Below, piece after piece: positions 9,783-21,700 of a stretch of DNA of 64,000 bases. The translations under genes and the position numbers were made by a program. Position 1 is the first letter of the stretch, and each line of letters starts with the position of its first letter. The DNA comes from Aquila chrysaetos chrysaetos (Eukaryota > Chordata > Aves > Accipitriformes > Accipitridae). The notes under the pieces are model-generated. The model was not told the DNA's origin and ran no database searches. It worked only from the letters and a program-made list of their open reading frames with translations. The stretch spans positions 76,362,017 to 76,426,016 of the forward strand of contig NC_044030.1 of NCBI RefSeq assembly GCF_900496995.4, given 5' to 3'.

Positions 9783-12700
9783 ATGGCCCAGAGCGTGGTT
9801 TATGCTGACTTGAGGTTTGCCAAGGTGATGGGGGGCCGGAGCATGGCCAGCCAGGCGCTGGAGGCAGGTGAGAGCCCATGGGACACCCCCCCCCCCCCCC
9901 CCCCCGCCATGCCCAGCCTCGTGGACTCAACTGCTCTCCCCTGCCTTCCTCCAACAGCCCTTGGCATGGATGAAGCGGAGAGCCCCTACGAGAACATGCA
10001 GTCGGCACCAGCGGGGCAGGACGGGGATGGGGCCCAGCCTAGCCCAGGTGAGTGCCCAGCTGGAGCCCAGGGGATCCGGGGAGGTCCTGGCGTGGGTAGT
10101 GGGTGGTGTTTTGGGGTGCTCCCGCTCCCATCCTTGAAAAGAGGAAGCGCCCACGCTGTGCCACCTGTGCCATCAAGCTACCACTCCTCTGCCGGCAGGC
10201 AGGAGGTCTGGGGGCTGCCAGGGGTTTCCCAGCTCAACAGCTGACGCCTGTGGTCATTTGTGTCTTGCAGGGCTCTGGTCCCGGCGGTTGTGCATCCCTG
10301 TGGGGCTACTGGTAACATGCCTGCTGCTGCTGGTGGTCACTGTGGCCCTGGGGGCTTGCTGTGAGTCGGGGGGTGGGCACTTCTGGGGCTGGGGCTGGCT
10401 GGGCAGCACGGGGAGAGGGAGGCAGCTGGGCTGGGCTGGGTGCCATGGGTGAACGGCAGGGGTGAACAGAGGCATGCCCACGCACACTGCTCATGGCTGT
10501 GTCCCTCTGCCCTGTCTGCCACAAGCTGGCCCGTATCCCTTGGACATCGTGGGTACCTCCCTTGCCTCCCATCACCCACGTTCCCCACCTGGTTCTCCAT
10601 TTCTGCTCCTTTCCCTTCCCTTCCAGGCATTGCCCAGCCTTCTACTGCTGTACTCTCCCTGCCCCTGCCCTGCTCTGTCTGCTCCTACACCCTGTCCTGC
10701 CTTGCCCTGCTCTTCCCTTGCCAGGTCCTGCCCAGCCCCTGAACGTACACTTCCCTGCCACGTCTTTCCCATCCAGCATGGACACCTCCCTGCCTTGCCC
10801 TGCCCATCCTCCCCCTCTAGCAGGATCAGTCCCACATCCCCATGCCCTGTCCGTCCCATCCCCGTGCCCCAGCTCACCCCCCATGTCCCCAGACTGGCAG
10901 GTCACCCGCAGCCTGCAGGACGCCTCCCGTGAGCACGCGGCCGAGCAGGGCCGCCTCTCGCAGGAGGTGAGCGCACGGGAGCAGAGCCTGGAGCAGACGC
11001 GGCTGGAGCTGGCGTGGGCCAGAGCGGAGCTGCAGCGAGCCTGGCGGGAGGGCAACAGCAGCCAGCTGGAGCTGGGGAGCCTGAACGCCGAGCTGGGGCG
11101 CACCAAGGGGATCCTGGGGAGGATGGAGAAGGAGATGCAGGAGGTGCAGAGGGAGCTCAACAACAGCGAGAGCACCGTGGCCATCCTGCGCTCCTGCACG
11201 GCTATAGGTAGGGCGATGGTGGAGCAGGGATGCGGTGCCCCGGAGGACTGGCACCTCTCAGCAGGTGCAGTGCCAAGGCACAAGCACCTGCTTTTTTGGC
11301 CACATGGTAGGGACAGGGTGGTCCAAAGGCTGAAGCTATGCTTGGAGCAGAGGCTGAGCCTGTGACGTCTGCTGGGAATATGTGGGGCTGTTTCTGGTCC
11401 CCCCCAGGGCATCTGTAGCTGAGCAAGTACCTGAGTTGTGCCCCTGCCCCCAGATTGCTGCCCTTCTGGCTGGCTGCTGTACAGGGGCAAGTGCCTCTTC
11501 ATCTCCTCAGAGAAGAAGACATGGGAGGACAGCAGAGATGAGTGTGACAAGAAATATTCTCAGCTCCTGGTCACCAAATCCTGGAATCGCTGGACTGTGC
11601 CGGTAGGGTGCTGGGGGAGCTGAGGGCAGGAGCTGGGGCATCCAGCTCTGGGCTCCGCAGGTGGGCCAGCACCGTTCTGGGTCCGGGGGCCCCTGGCCTG
11701 CCGAAACATTGGAGGGTGCAAGGCTGATTTCTGGAGCGCATGGCTGCTGGTGGAAATAGGGCAGAGATGCTCTGGCACCCCTGGATGCCACCCAAGCTAG
11801 AGCAGGGCACCAGGGCTGCTCAGCTGTCCTGCCCCAAGGAGCTCCAGCCCAGGGGCTCCTTGGGGAGATAACCACCCCCTGCAAACACTGCAGCACATAG
11901 GTACCATGGAAAAGCCACTAAAAGGCCCTTTTTTGCCTTCCCCAGGCTTTCCTGAAGAACGCAGACATCCCATACTGGATCGGGCTGCAGAAGGGCAGCT
12001 TCCCCTGGTACGAATATGGCTGGCTGGAGGAAGAGGACCCGGATGGTGATGGGGTGTCGGATGCCTGGTTCTGGGTGGACGGCTCCCTTTACGAAAGGTA
12101 CCTGGCAGCACAGCCTCTTGACAAAACCCCCTCTCTTCCAGCACAGCTTTAGGGAGCATTTTAAATCCCGCTGGTACCCGGCCCCAGGCACAAGCACCGG
12201 GCAACAAAGAGCGTCAAAGCAGCTGAGGCCAAGGGGAGGTGGGTGCGGTGGTGTGATGAGGTGCTTAGAGGCTGTGCAAATGGAAAGCCGAGACTTAGGG
12301 GGGCACGTGCAAGCAGCAGGCAGCGAGAGGGGACAAAAGAAACCGCAAGTTTTATTTGGGGTCTAGACAAAGCGTTCGAGCACCTCCTCTGTCTCCCACG
12401 TGCGTCGCTGGTTCCTCCTCGAGGGGAAATCAAGCCTTCCCGCCTGCAGAGGGTCCCGGGCTCCTCCCCACCACATGCACCCCCTCCCCAGCTCACCACC
12501 GCTTCCTCTTGCAGTGTCTGAGAGCAGTGGGGAGGAACAGACCCGTCTGGCTCGGTGCTGGGTACTCAGCCCCTACCCTCTGCCTGACCCTCCTCCATCC
12601 TCAGCCCCACCATGGGGGGCTGCACCCCACCGCGGCCCCATGGCCCAGGGCAGCTCCTCTGGCCATCCACACGACCTCGGGGAGGACTGGGCTCTCCCCA

Positions 12701-13162
12701 CCACTGGGTGCTGCAGGGATTAAATATCCCCCAGCAGCGAGGCTGAGATTCAAGCAGCGGGGAGGCTAAGGGGAGTCACAAGCAATGCAAGCCTTTTGCA
12801 GAGGGGTTTCTCAGCCTGACCAAGTAACGGCAGAGATGTGTCGGCTGAGGCTTCAGCCTGTGAAATCAGTAGGAGAGGACTGGGGGATCCCCGCTTTAAC
12901 TGCAGCATCAACCCCTCCATGCGACTGTACAAGAGGCAGCCGTCACCAGCCACAGCTGCCTCGGCAGCAGGTAGCAGATAGGGCAGTGGCAGCCGGCTAA
13001 TGTGTCATTTCCCCATCCAGGCCATGGCAGTCAAAGTCAAACGGATCCTGTGCCATAATAAGCCGCGGGAACATCAAACCCGCTCAGTGCGCCGGTCCCG
13101 ATGACCTGCACCTCTGGATCTGTGAGAAGGCGGCAGGGCCGAGCTCCCCTTTCATGGGGTGA
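9783..13162 (+). CDS. CD72: CD72 orthologue (copy 3), type II C-type lectin receptor
   Basis: Seven exons, all phases consistent: 9783-9867, 9958-10047, 10271-10360, 10893-11207, 11454-11602, 11946-12097, 13021-13162 (1023 nt, 340 aa). Tail: VVYADL at Tyr7 (ITIM) and SPYENM at Tyr39. Membrane anchor about 67-87; long heptad-rich stalk 90-193; C-type lectin-like domain 194-340 with CCPSGW, YWIGLQ, FWVDGS, SCAIISRGN and LWICEKA. The second tyrosine site ends in Met, so it is YxxM/YxN rather than a standard ITIM. The lectin domain has an acidic insert (about residues 262-283, core EEEDPDGDGVSD). Gene order supports orthology: it lies tail-to-tail with TESK1, as CD72 does in human. CD72 is a B-cell co-receptor; its ligand in birds cannot be read from the sequence. 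The 5' two-thirds of the stalk exon is nearly identical to copies 1 and 2. Confidence 0.88.
9886..9905 (+). repeat. poly-C run in CD72 intron 1
   Basis: About 20 consecutive C residues, only some 50 bp upstream of the acceptor of exon 2. The opposite strand is a G-run able to form a G-quadruplex. Confidence 0.9.
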
Positions 13163-14833
13163 TGGCCGCTGGCCCCAGCACCGCTGCGGTGAGTGTGCCC
13201 CTGCCAGGCTCTGCCGAGCCCTGGGGCGCGCGGGGCCCGTGGGGTGTGTATGGAGGAAAGCAGGGAGCCTGGGGCTCTGCGTGGGGCATGTTGACCCCCT
13301 TCCTTGGAAAGGGATAGGGATGCAGGCACCTTCCCGTGCTGGGTGGAGGCTGCCTCCATCCCTTCACTGCCATGGGAGCCCCTGGTCTGTGGCAGCTCAA
13401 AAGACCCCTGCAAGCTGTGGTGCAGTGAAGGGGCAATATGGGGGGAAAACCCTTTGCAAGCTGCCTTTCCAGCCCTGCTGTGTGCAACGGAGGCTGGGCA
13501 GCACCTCACCCTCTGCCTTCCCTTGCAGCACCTGCACCCTGCACCGCCTCCGCTTCAGCCTTGCTGCCCCCTTGCCTGCGATGTCCCTTCCATGCGAGCA
13601 ACCCCCTTCCCTCTCACAGACCCCTGCCCATGGGCTGCCCAGGTCCTTTCCAGCAATGCCATGACGCTCTAGCATCACGGCGGCTGGGGCAGGCGGCAGC
13701 AGTGGCCATTTCCCCCCCAGCTGATGTGCTTCAACAGAGCAGTACGGCCCTCACAGCTCAGCCCCACACCTGCCTGGTGTATGCTGGGTCTTCCTGAGCA
13801 CAGGGGCTGGGGTATGATGGGGAGCCCAGACACAGCCACAGAGCAGAGCAAGTCCTGATGCTTAGCGCTGCGGCCATGTAATATCCCCAGCACGGAGTGA
13901 GCTGTGGTGCTGGCAGGGAAGGACGTGGGAGTAGGGGACAGCACAGCCCCACACCCGGTCAGGTCCCCTCCCCACAGCAGGAACTTTCCGCCTGGGCCCA
14001 TCCCAGGAGCAGCTTGGCCACAGCTTTCAGGCAACCCAGCAAGCAATAGCCTTGGCAAAGCCTTGGCGCCCAAGGAGGGAAGCTGCGCCTGAACCGGCCG
14101 GTGCCTGTGCTGGTGGTTGAGGGTTTTTTTCTAATTAGAAAGTAGAGCAATGACCTTTAGGATTGTACGACGTGATGGTGCCTTTCAAAAGCAAAAGCAA
14201 CTCTGGCACTTGCAGCGGACTGATGCTTTGCGAGACAAGTCATCAGGACTTTAAATAGTTACTACATCAGGACTTTAAATAGTTACTACACATGTGCACA
14301 CGCAAAGATTAAGCAAAATAGCCCTGATGTAACATTGCAGCCAGGCAAGAGCAGAGGAAGTCATGTTCAATCAGGCAAAGACACTCTCAGTTTATTATGG
14401 TGTCGTGTGTGCCATATATAGTTAATTGCTGTGTGAATTAGCTTGCTTGAAGAGCAAAAGAGTGTTAAAGGCAGGCTTTTTGGAGGTGGCACATGTCACT
14501 CTTTGTCCGCTGGCTGAACCCACTTTGTAGCAATAAAGAGACATGGCTTGTCTGCTCTTTGCTTTCTTGTGTACCACCACAAACACGGACTCAAAGGCAT
14601 GAACCCAAAGAAGCTGAATAATAAATGGGAATTTGACTGACACCATTTCAACTGAGATGGCCACTTTGGGGGCATGGAGATCTTGGGCTGAGCTAGGCTG
14701 GCTTGTGATCCCTGAGGGGCTTCCCAGAAGCCCCAAGGAAGCCTGTGCAACCTTGTGGGGCCAGGCTCCCCTCTGGGTCTGACGTGCATCTAAGAGACAG
14801 AAGCAGCAGCCTGAGTTGCTGGGACATTCAGTT
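13163..14833. other. CD72 3' UTR and CD72-TESK1 convergent interval
   Basis: No coding exon is supported. A plus-strand AATAAA at 14532-14537 (and another near 14620) could end the CD72 transcript. A 24-bp unit, CATCAGGACTTTAAATAGTT plus ACTA, is doubled head to tail at 14241-14288. The stretch 14100-14650 is clearly richer in A and T than the rest of the left half. Confidence 0.45.
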
Positions 14834-14839
14834 TTTATT
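14834..14839 (-). terminator. TESK1: polyadenylation signal of TESK1
   Basis: AATAAA on the minus strand (TTTATT on the plus strand), about 960 bp downstream of the TESK1 stop codon. It is the first canonical hexamer I find after the stop and gives a plausible 3' UTR length. Confidence 0.6.
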
Positions 14840-15796
14840 GAACACTTTAAATAAGCTGGGTATATATTACTAGCAATTATTATTATTAATAATAAAAAAC
14901 ACAGGAGTTCTGCATTCACCAGTGCATTGTGCAGGAGGGAGGAAAGCCGGCTCCCACCCTTGCCAGGGGCTGGGCAGCCCGTCTGTGCTGCCCACTGGCC
15001 CCTTCCCCTGGTGCCAGGATGGCACCCACTCCTTTGGCCAGCACCCCACTGCCAACCCCATGTGTCGGGGGGACGTGACTCAGCACCCAGCCCTCAGCGT
15101 TGGGCGGGCAGGGGCAACCCCAGCACTGGCAATCCTCCCCCTGCACTGCTGCATGGGCATCACCCCTCTCCCGGCCCCCTACACGCCTCTCCCTGTGTCA
15201 GGGGCCAGCTGCGCTCCCCACGCTTGTGGGGACACATGGGGATACCCACCAGCCCCACAGGGTCCCTCAACACACACATAACACACGCTGACCCCTCTGC
15301 CCCCAGCCCGGCCCCGCTCACCCCCCAGCCTGGGCGGCTGCGGGGGTCTCCTGGTTCTCCCAGGGGAGCAGGCTCTTTGCACACCCCTCTGTGAGACCCC
15401 ACAGAGGGGTGAGCCCTCGGGGAAGTGGGGTCCTGCATCCAGGGTTTGAGCCCCGGGGGCTCCGCGGGGGACCAGCCCTGCCGCCCGGGCCAGCGCTGGA
15501 GCTCACCTGGGGCAGGGGTGTTATTGCACTTCAGTCCCCGGCAGGGACCCAGCCCGCCCCCAGGGCTCCCCGCAGACCCCCGAGGCCAATCCTGGTGGGA
15601 CGTGTGCCCGAGCGCCTGGGCAGCGCCGCGGCGGCCACAGCACGGGGCACCACGGCCGCTGGCGGCCACCAAGCACGGAGAGAGCAAGGACAGACCGCGG
15701 GGACACGCCAGGCTCCGACGCCTGCCCTGCACCGTGGCTGCGGAAGGGTCCGAGGGGCGGCCCGATGCGGCCCCTCTCCCCCGGGGGTCCCCGGCA

Positions 15797-18700
15797 CTAG
15801 GACTGCGCCTCCGGCAGCTTCAGGCTGGGCTCCGCCAGCACCGGCCCTGGGGCTTTCTGGTGGCGGCCCCGGTCGTGGCAGAGGAGGCTCTTGGCTTCGC
15901 AGTTGAGGTTCTGGTAGCGGGGCGGGCTGGGTGCCGGCCGGTGGCAGACGGAGGCGAAGCTGAAGGGACCCAGGCAGCAGCCGGGGCAGGGCAGCACCTC
16001 GTCCTGCTCCAGCGCGGTGCCGGAGCTGTGCCCGGGCAGCATGGCCGCGCGCTCCGTCTGCTCCAGCGCCGCCGTGCTGGGGATGCTGAGCTCGGAGAAG
16101 CCGTGCTCCAGCCCACTCCCCCAAGCCAGGGGTTTGCTGACCACCACGTGGTTGTTGTTGAAAAAGAGCCCGCTGGGGGCTTGCGGCTCCGGCTGCCAGG
16201 TTTGGGCGCCTGAGGATGCTGTGCGGATGAAGTTGCTGTTGGGGGGTGGCGGAGGGGGCTGCGGCGGCTCGGGGCTCTCGGGGCCGCGGTCCGTCTGCTC
16301 CTCCGCCCTGGGGCAGAGGGGGGAGGCTCGTCCCCAGGCTGGGGGAGGAAGGAGGGCAGGGGGCTGGGGGTTGTCGTCAGGACGGGGGGACCCCACGCCC
16401 AGCGCCAGGCCCCCCCGGTGGGGCAGCTCGGGGGAGGCGGGCAGCGAGTGGCACCTGCGGGGGGTGGCAGCGGGGGCCGAGAAGTCACACTGCACCTCCA
16501 CGGCGGGATCGGGCGTCACGGGGGTACTGAGCTGGAGCGGGGCGGGAGGCGGCAGGTCGAAGGTAAGCGAGATGACCGACTTGCTCGGCGTGTCGAAGAG
16601 CTTGATCTTCCCTCCCTTCAGGTCCTCGCGCTGGGAGAAGGGATTGACGCGGGGGGACGTCTCCTTGGTCCTGGCCTCGCCACAAGGCTCCGGCGGCCGC
16701 AGCAGCGTGGGCGATTTGGGGGAGAACATGTCGGACTGGCTGCGAGACAGGCGCTGGTCTGGCTGTAGGTGCTGCGTCCCCAGCTCGCGCAGGGGCGACT
16801 GCTCGGCGCGGCCGGCCGCCCTCCCGGCTACCCCTGGGCACGGGCACAGAAGCGGGTCACCAGCTGCCGGCGTGGGGTGCCACAGGGCGCCAGGCACCCA
16901 ACGACCCAGGGGAGCACCCCGAGGGGGGAACAGCGACCGGCTCCATCCTGCACACCTCATGCAACCCCTGCCTCCTTCCACTACAGCTGCCGGGGTAGGA
17001 TGGGACAACCCACATCCCCGCTCCTTGCACCCCACTGTGGCCTGTCCCCAGGGTGCCCACATACCGTTGAGTGTGCCCGCCGTCCCAGGCGTAGGCAGGC
17101 TCTCCCCGCTGCAGGAGAGGGTGGCCCCGGTGCCCTCGGCGCCCGGCTGGTGCTGCAGGATGCCCTCCAGGCACTGTGTGATTTCCAGGAATGAGGGGCG
17201 GGAGGTGGGCTCCATCTGCGGGCAGGAGGGGTTCCCCGTCAGGTCTGCGGCCCCCCTCAAGCACCCCAAGCTGCCCAGCTATGGCAGCTCCCTACTTCTC
17301 CCCCTGTGCAGGCAAGGCTGCCTGTCCTGCCCGGCTGCCCAGGCAGGGAAGGACAGTGGAGATGGAGGCTCACACTGCAGCAGTGGAAAGCGAGCTGGAG
17401 GAAGGCCGCCGGGCAGTCGATTCCCACCATGGTGCAGAAAGTGGCGACATCCAGACCAAAATTCTGTGCCAAGAGAAGGAAGAGTGGGTCCCCTGGGGCA
17501 CCACACAGCCCGGGCTACCTGGGATGGCCTGGTCCCTCCTCCCCACAATGACTGCGTGCCACCCAGGGCTGTGGACCTGGCAGCGCCCTGGCCGGGGCAC
17601 AGCAAGAAGGGACCCTGGGGTCACCCCAAGTTGGAGCAAGGCTGGGGGATGCTGGGACACAGATCCCTCCTGCTCTCTGCCTGAATCCAGCTGTCCCCTT
17701 CTCCCACCCAGGCTGACTATGGGCTCCGAGGACAGGTTATCGGCAGACAGCATCCCTCTCCGGGCAGACAGCATCCCTCTCCGGGCAGCATTTGGGACAC
17801 AACACCCTTGCCGTGAGATGCGGGGCAGCTCCTGCACACCGGGCTCTGCCCAGCACGGAAGGATGATCCCCCTCACTTGGTGAAGTGGTCCCAGCTCCCA
17901 TGCTGCTGCCCGCCACCCTCCCTCCCCATCCCCATCCCAGGGAGTCACCTCGGTGCGGGGCAGGTAGTCAGGGTCAGCGGGGATACGAGCGATGGTCTCG
18001 CACAGGATGATGCCGTAGGCGAACACATCAGCCTGCAGAGAGCAGGGAGTCACTGGGGGCCCTGCAGCCCTGAGGCGACGTGCCCACCATTCTGTGAACC
18101 CGCAGCCCCCCTTCTCCCTGCAGAGCCACACCGGCGGCCCTGCGACCTCGCCACCCGAGGGATGCCCAGTTCCTTCCCTCTGTGTGTCCGACCACCCCCA
18201 GGGCTGCAAATCCTGCAAACCGCTGGCGGCGCAAGCCTGGATAAAGCCCCACGCACGGCAGCCACGGAGCCTCACCTTCTCATTGTAGATCTCCCCTCGC
18301 AGCACCTCGGGTGCCATCCAGTACGGGGAGCCCACCACAGCCAGAGGCTCCTTCTCGCTGTCCTCACTGGGAGACACGGTGAGACATCAGGGGCTGCCCA
18401 CAGTCCCCTGTCCCTGTCCGACCTCCCATCCTCCCACTGGGGCAGCCCAAATCACCATCTCCCTTCCTGGGCTAACGCTTCTCCACGCGCCCCACAAACT
18501 CATCTCTCCCCACCCATACCATACCCTTCTCCGTCCCCTCCTAGCCAGCCCCAAACGTATCCATCTGCCCCGTGAGTCCCCACCGCCGGGGACTACCCCC
18601 ACCGCCCCAAATCCCTGCCCTTCTAGCCACGTCCCAAATGTCCATCCCTCCCCAGCTCCTGCTCCAAGTGGGCTGGAAACCCCGCACTCCAAGGATGGGG

Positions 18701-21700
18701 ATGGACGCTGCCCACGCACCTGTAGGTGGGGATCTTCTCCGCCAAGCCAAAGTCACCTACTACAGCCGTGTAGCCATTGGCCTCGCAGCGCACCAGGCAG
18801 TTCTGGGGGCACAGGAGGAAGCCCGTCACGCCGACCGCACCAGCCCTGCCTCACCGGCCACCGCTCCCGGGATGCCCCGGCACAGCGCAGCCTCCTGCTC
18901 CCCAGCCGGCCATGCTTGGGGCAGCAACACGGGTATGGGACGAGGACAATGGGATGCCTTGGAGCATTCCGTACCTTGGAGGTGAGGTCACGGTGGAAGA
19001 TGCCCTTGGAGTGCAGGTAACGCAGGCCACAGGCGATGTCGAGGGCCAGCTTGACACGTATGGACCAGGAGAGGGGCACAGCGCTGTCCAGCAGCTGCTC
19101 CAGGTTCCCACCGTTGATGTACTGATGGGAAGAGCCAGGCCGCCGCATCACTGCTCCCCAGTTCCCTCCCCATAACGCTGGACGCCCACCTCTCACCCCA
19201 ACACGTCCCTCAACCATCCTATGACACAGCCCCCCAGTAGACCTTGCCCTGCATGCGTGCCACGGGCCGGAAAATGTCCCCAAGGCCATCACTGTCCCTT
19301 CTCCAGACCTGCAGGAACCCCAAGACTCACGGCCGTTGCCCCGCTCTCACCTCCGTCAGCGCATGCAGCTGTCCCTGGTGCACGCACACCCCCATCAACC
19401 TGCGAGACAGAGGGGACCTGAGGGTAGCTGCAGAGGGGACCTGCCCCAGGAGCTCATCCAGTGCCAGCGGTAGCTCCAGTCGCCCAGGCTAGGGAAACGG
19501 GGGGCAACAGGGACGACAGTGGGGGAGCAGGTCCTACCTGAGGATGTTGGGGTGCGAGAGACGGTTCATCAGTTGCACCTCCCGCAGCATGTTGGCTCGG
19601 TTGCTGATCAGCTTGTTCATCTTCAGCACCATGATCTGCCCCGACTGGCGGTGCCGCACCTGGAGGGGGGTGCAAGGGAGGCTGAGCCCCACGTGTCTCC
19701 GCAGTTACCCCAGACACCAGCCTGCACCCAGCATCCACCCCAGCCCTAGAGGTAGGAGCTGAGCACCCCATGCACCCAATGCACAGGGCACCCCAGGGAC
19801 CGCTAGGGTTACGGGGGGAGCTCTCCTGGCACAGCAGCACCCCAACGACGGCCAGGGTTATGGGGGGAGCTCTCCTGGCACAGCAGCACCCCAAGGACGC
19901 ACATCCCTATCCTCCCCAGTGCACCCCGCTTGTCGTCCTGCCCCCTCCATGCTACACTGTCCAGCCCTCCCGGAGAGGCCACAGCAGCTCCTGCAAGCTG
20001 TGACCCCAATCCTGCTGCAAGGACAGGCAGGTGCAGGATTGGGGCACACCAGGGAGAGCTTTTTCAGGTCAGGACCACCCAGCCAGATGCTACCAGCATG
20101 GGGTGGAGGACAGAGGGGGCACATTGCCCCTTGAACCAGCCCCAGGGGCGGCCAACACCACCCTGGTACACGACCCCAGCCTGGTGGGGCATGCCGCTCG
20201 GACGACGCTGTATATTTAGCTGGCCCCAGCCCGACGCTGTCATGCGAGCTGGGGGCCTGGCCCCTCACCAGGAACAGCAGCTGGGAGTGTGGCCAAGCGT
20301 GGACACCCCCGTCCTTGCAGGGCGAGGGACAAGCATGGGATCCCCTGCCCCAGCACCGCGCTGGAGGGGGCCGAACCAGTGCTGAGGGTCCCCTCCTGAA
20401 CAGGCGCTCAGGGTGTGATGGGACCCCCCTGGAGCAGCAGCTGGTAGGGGGGGGACAACCCGGCAGATCCCAGCTGCCCCCCGGCACACACTGAGCTGTG
20501 TATGGAGGCACAGGCATTCCTCGGCGCTGCCGTCAGCTCCCCACTCTTCTCCTTTTTAGTCGATGCTGATTGAGGCTGCTGTGCCGGTGCCAGCCCCTGC
20601 TCCCTCCTCCCCCCCGCCCGCCTTAGGGATCACCTCCCCAGGCAAAACACAGGGGGGCCTGGCTGGAGGAAGGGTCCCTAGTGCCCCCCATCCTGCTCAC
20701 AGCTTGGCCCCTGTCCCCATCACAACGGGAGGAGGCTGGTGTGCTGGGACGCTCTGGGGCTCTCTTCCCACCCCACGGCTGGCATTGTTTTGGGCAGCAG
20801 TTGTCCTGGGGGGCACAGTGAGATGGGGACCTATCCAGCACCCAATACCCAGGGGATGGGCAGTAGCTCCCCCCCACCAAAGGGCCTGGGGGGGGGAAAT
20901 TAGTGCTTTATAAAGATCCCTTTACAGGTATGGGTGCACCAAGGCCAAACCAGCCCCAGGCAGAGCGGAAGCAAGAGGCAATAGCCTAGCCCAGTCCGAC
21001 CCCGCCGTGCCACCACCAGCTCATTGAGTTCGTGGAGAGGCTCTGAATAATTCAGCAGCCGTCTGCCCGTGGGTACCCTGCTCCTGTTACACCTGCGTCA
21101 CCTGCAGCCAGCCAGCCGGCACTCCTGGCCTGCAGGCAGGGTCTATGTGGCAGCAGAGATCAGGATAGACCCTGGATGAGTGAGGAGGGGACCCCCCAGA
21201 CACCTGTCACTGTGGGTCCCCATCCCGGTCCCGCACCACGCTGCGGGGAGAAAGGAGGATGGGTTCCCCCACACCTCCTTCTCGCGGAGCACTGGACAAA
21301 GCTCCTGGGCGCAGGGAGAGCCCATCCCAGGGTGATGGCATAGTCGTTGCTGTGGGGAGCACGGCTCCTCCAGCCCTGTGCACAGCCAGGGCTCCCCATC
21401 TAACGGCACCCCAGGTCCTCCCCGTGCCCACCACCCTGCTCACCCCACCCCATCACTGTCCTGCAGCACCTGGCACTGCTGTCAGCTCCATCCCAGTGTC
21501 CTAGGGCTCCCTGCCCACACCTGCACCAGCAGGCACGGCAAGGGGCACCCCCGTCCCATCCCCACCATCGCTGCCTTTTCTCCTGTCCCTGTGTGCAGGA
21601 CAGCTGGAGGCAACACCAAACACAGAAACGGGGCTCCTAGCCTGGCTTTGGTGGCTGTGTGGGTTTTAAGGAGGGGACCTCCCCGGCCAAAGCAGGGTGG

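Noticed and set aside
12512-12720. Possible extra last exon of CD72 after the CAG near 12512
   Set aside because: The frame has no lectin-domain cysteines or WICE motif; the true last exon at 13021-13162 has both and fits the phase.
16017-17684. 555-codon open frame on the plus strand
   Set aside because: It is antisense to the last two TESK1 coding exons and their intron; the open frame results from GC-rich codons on the other strand.
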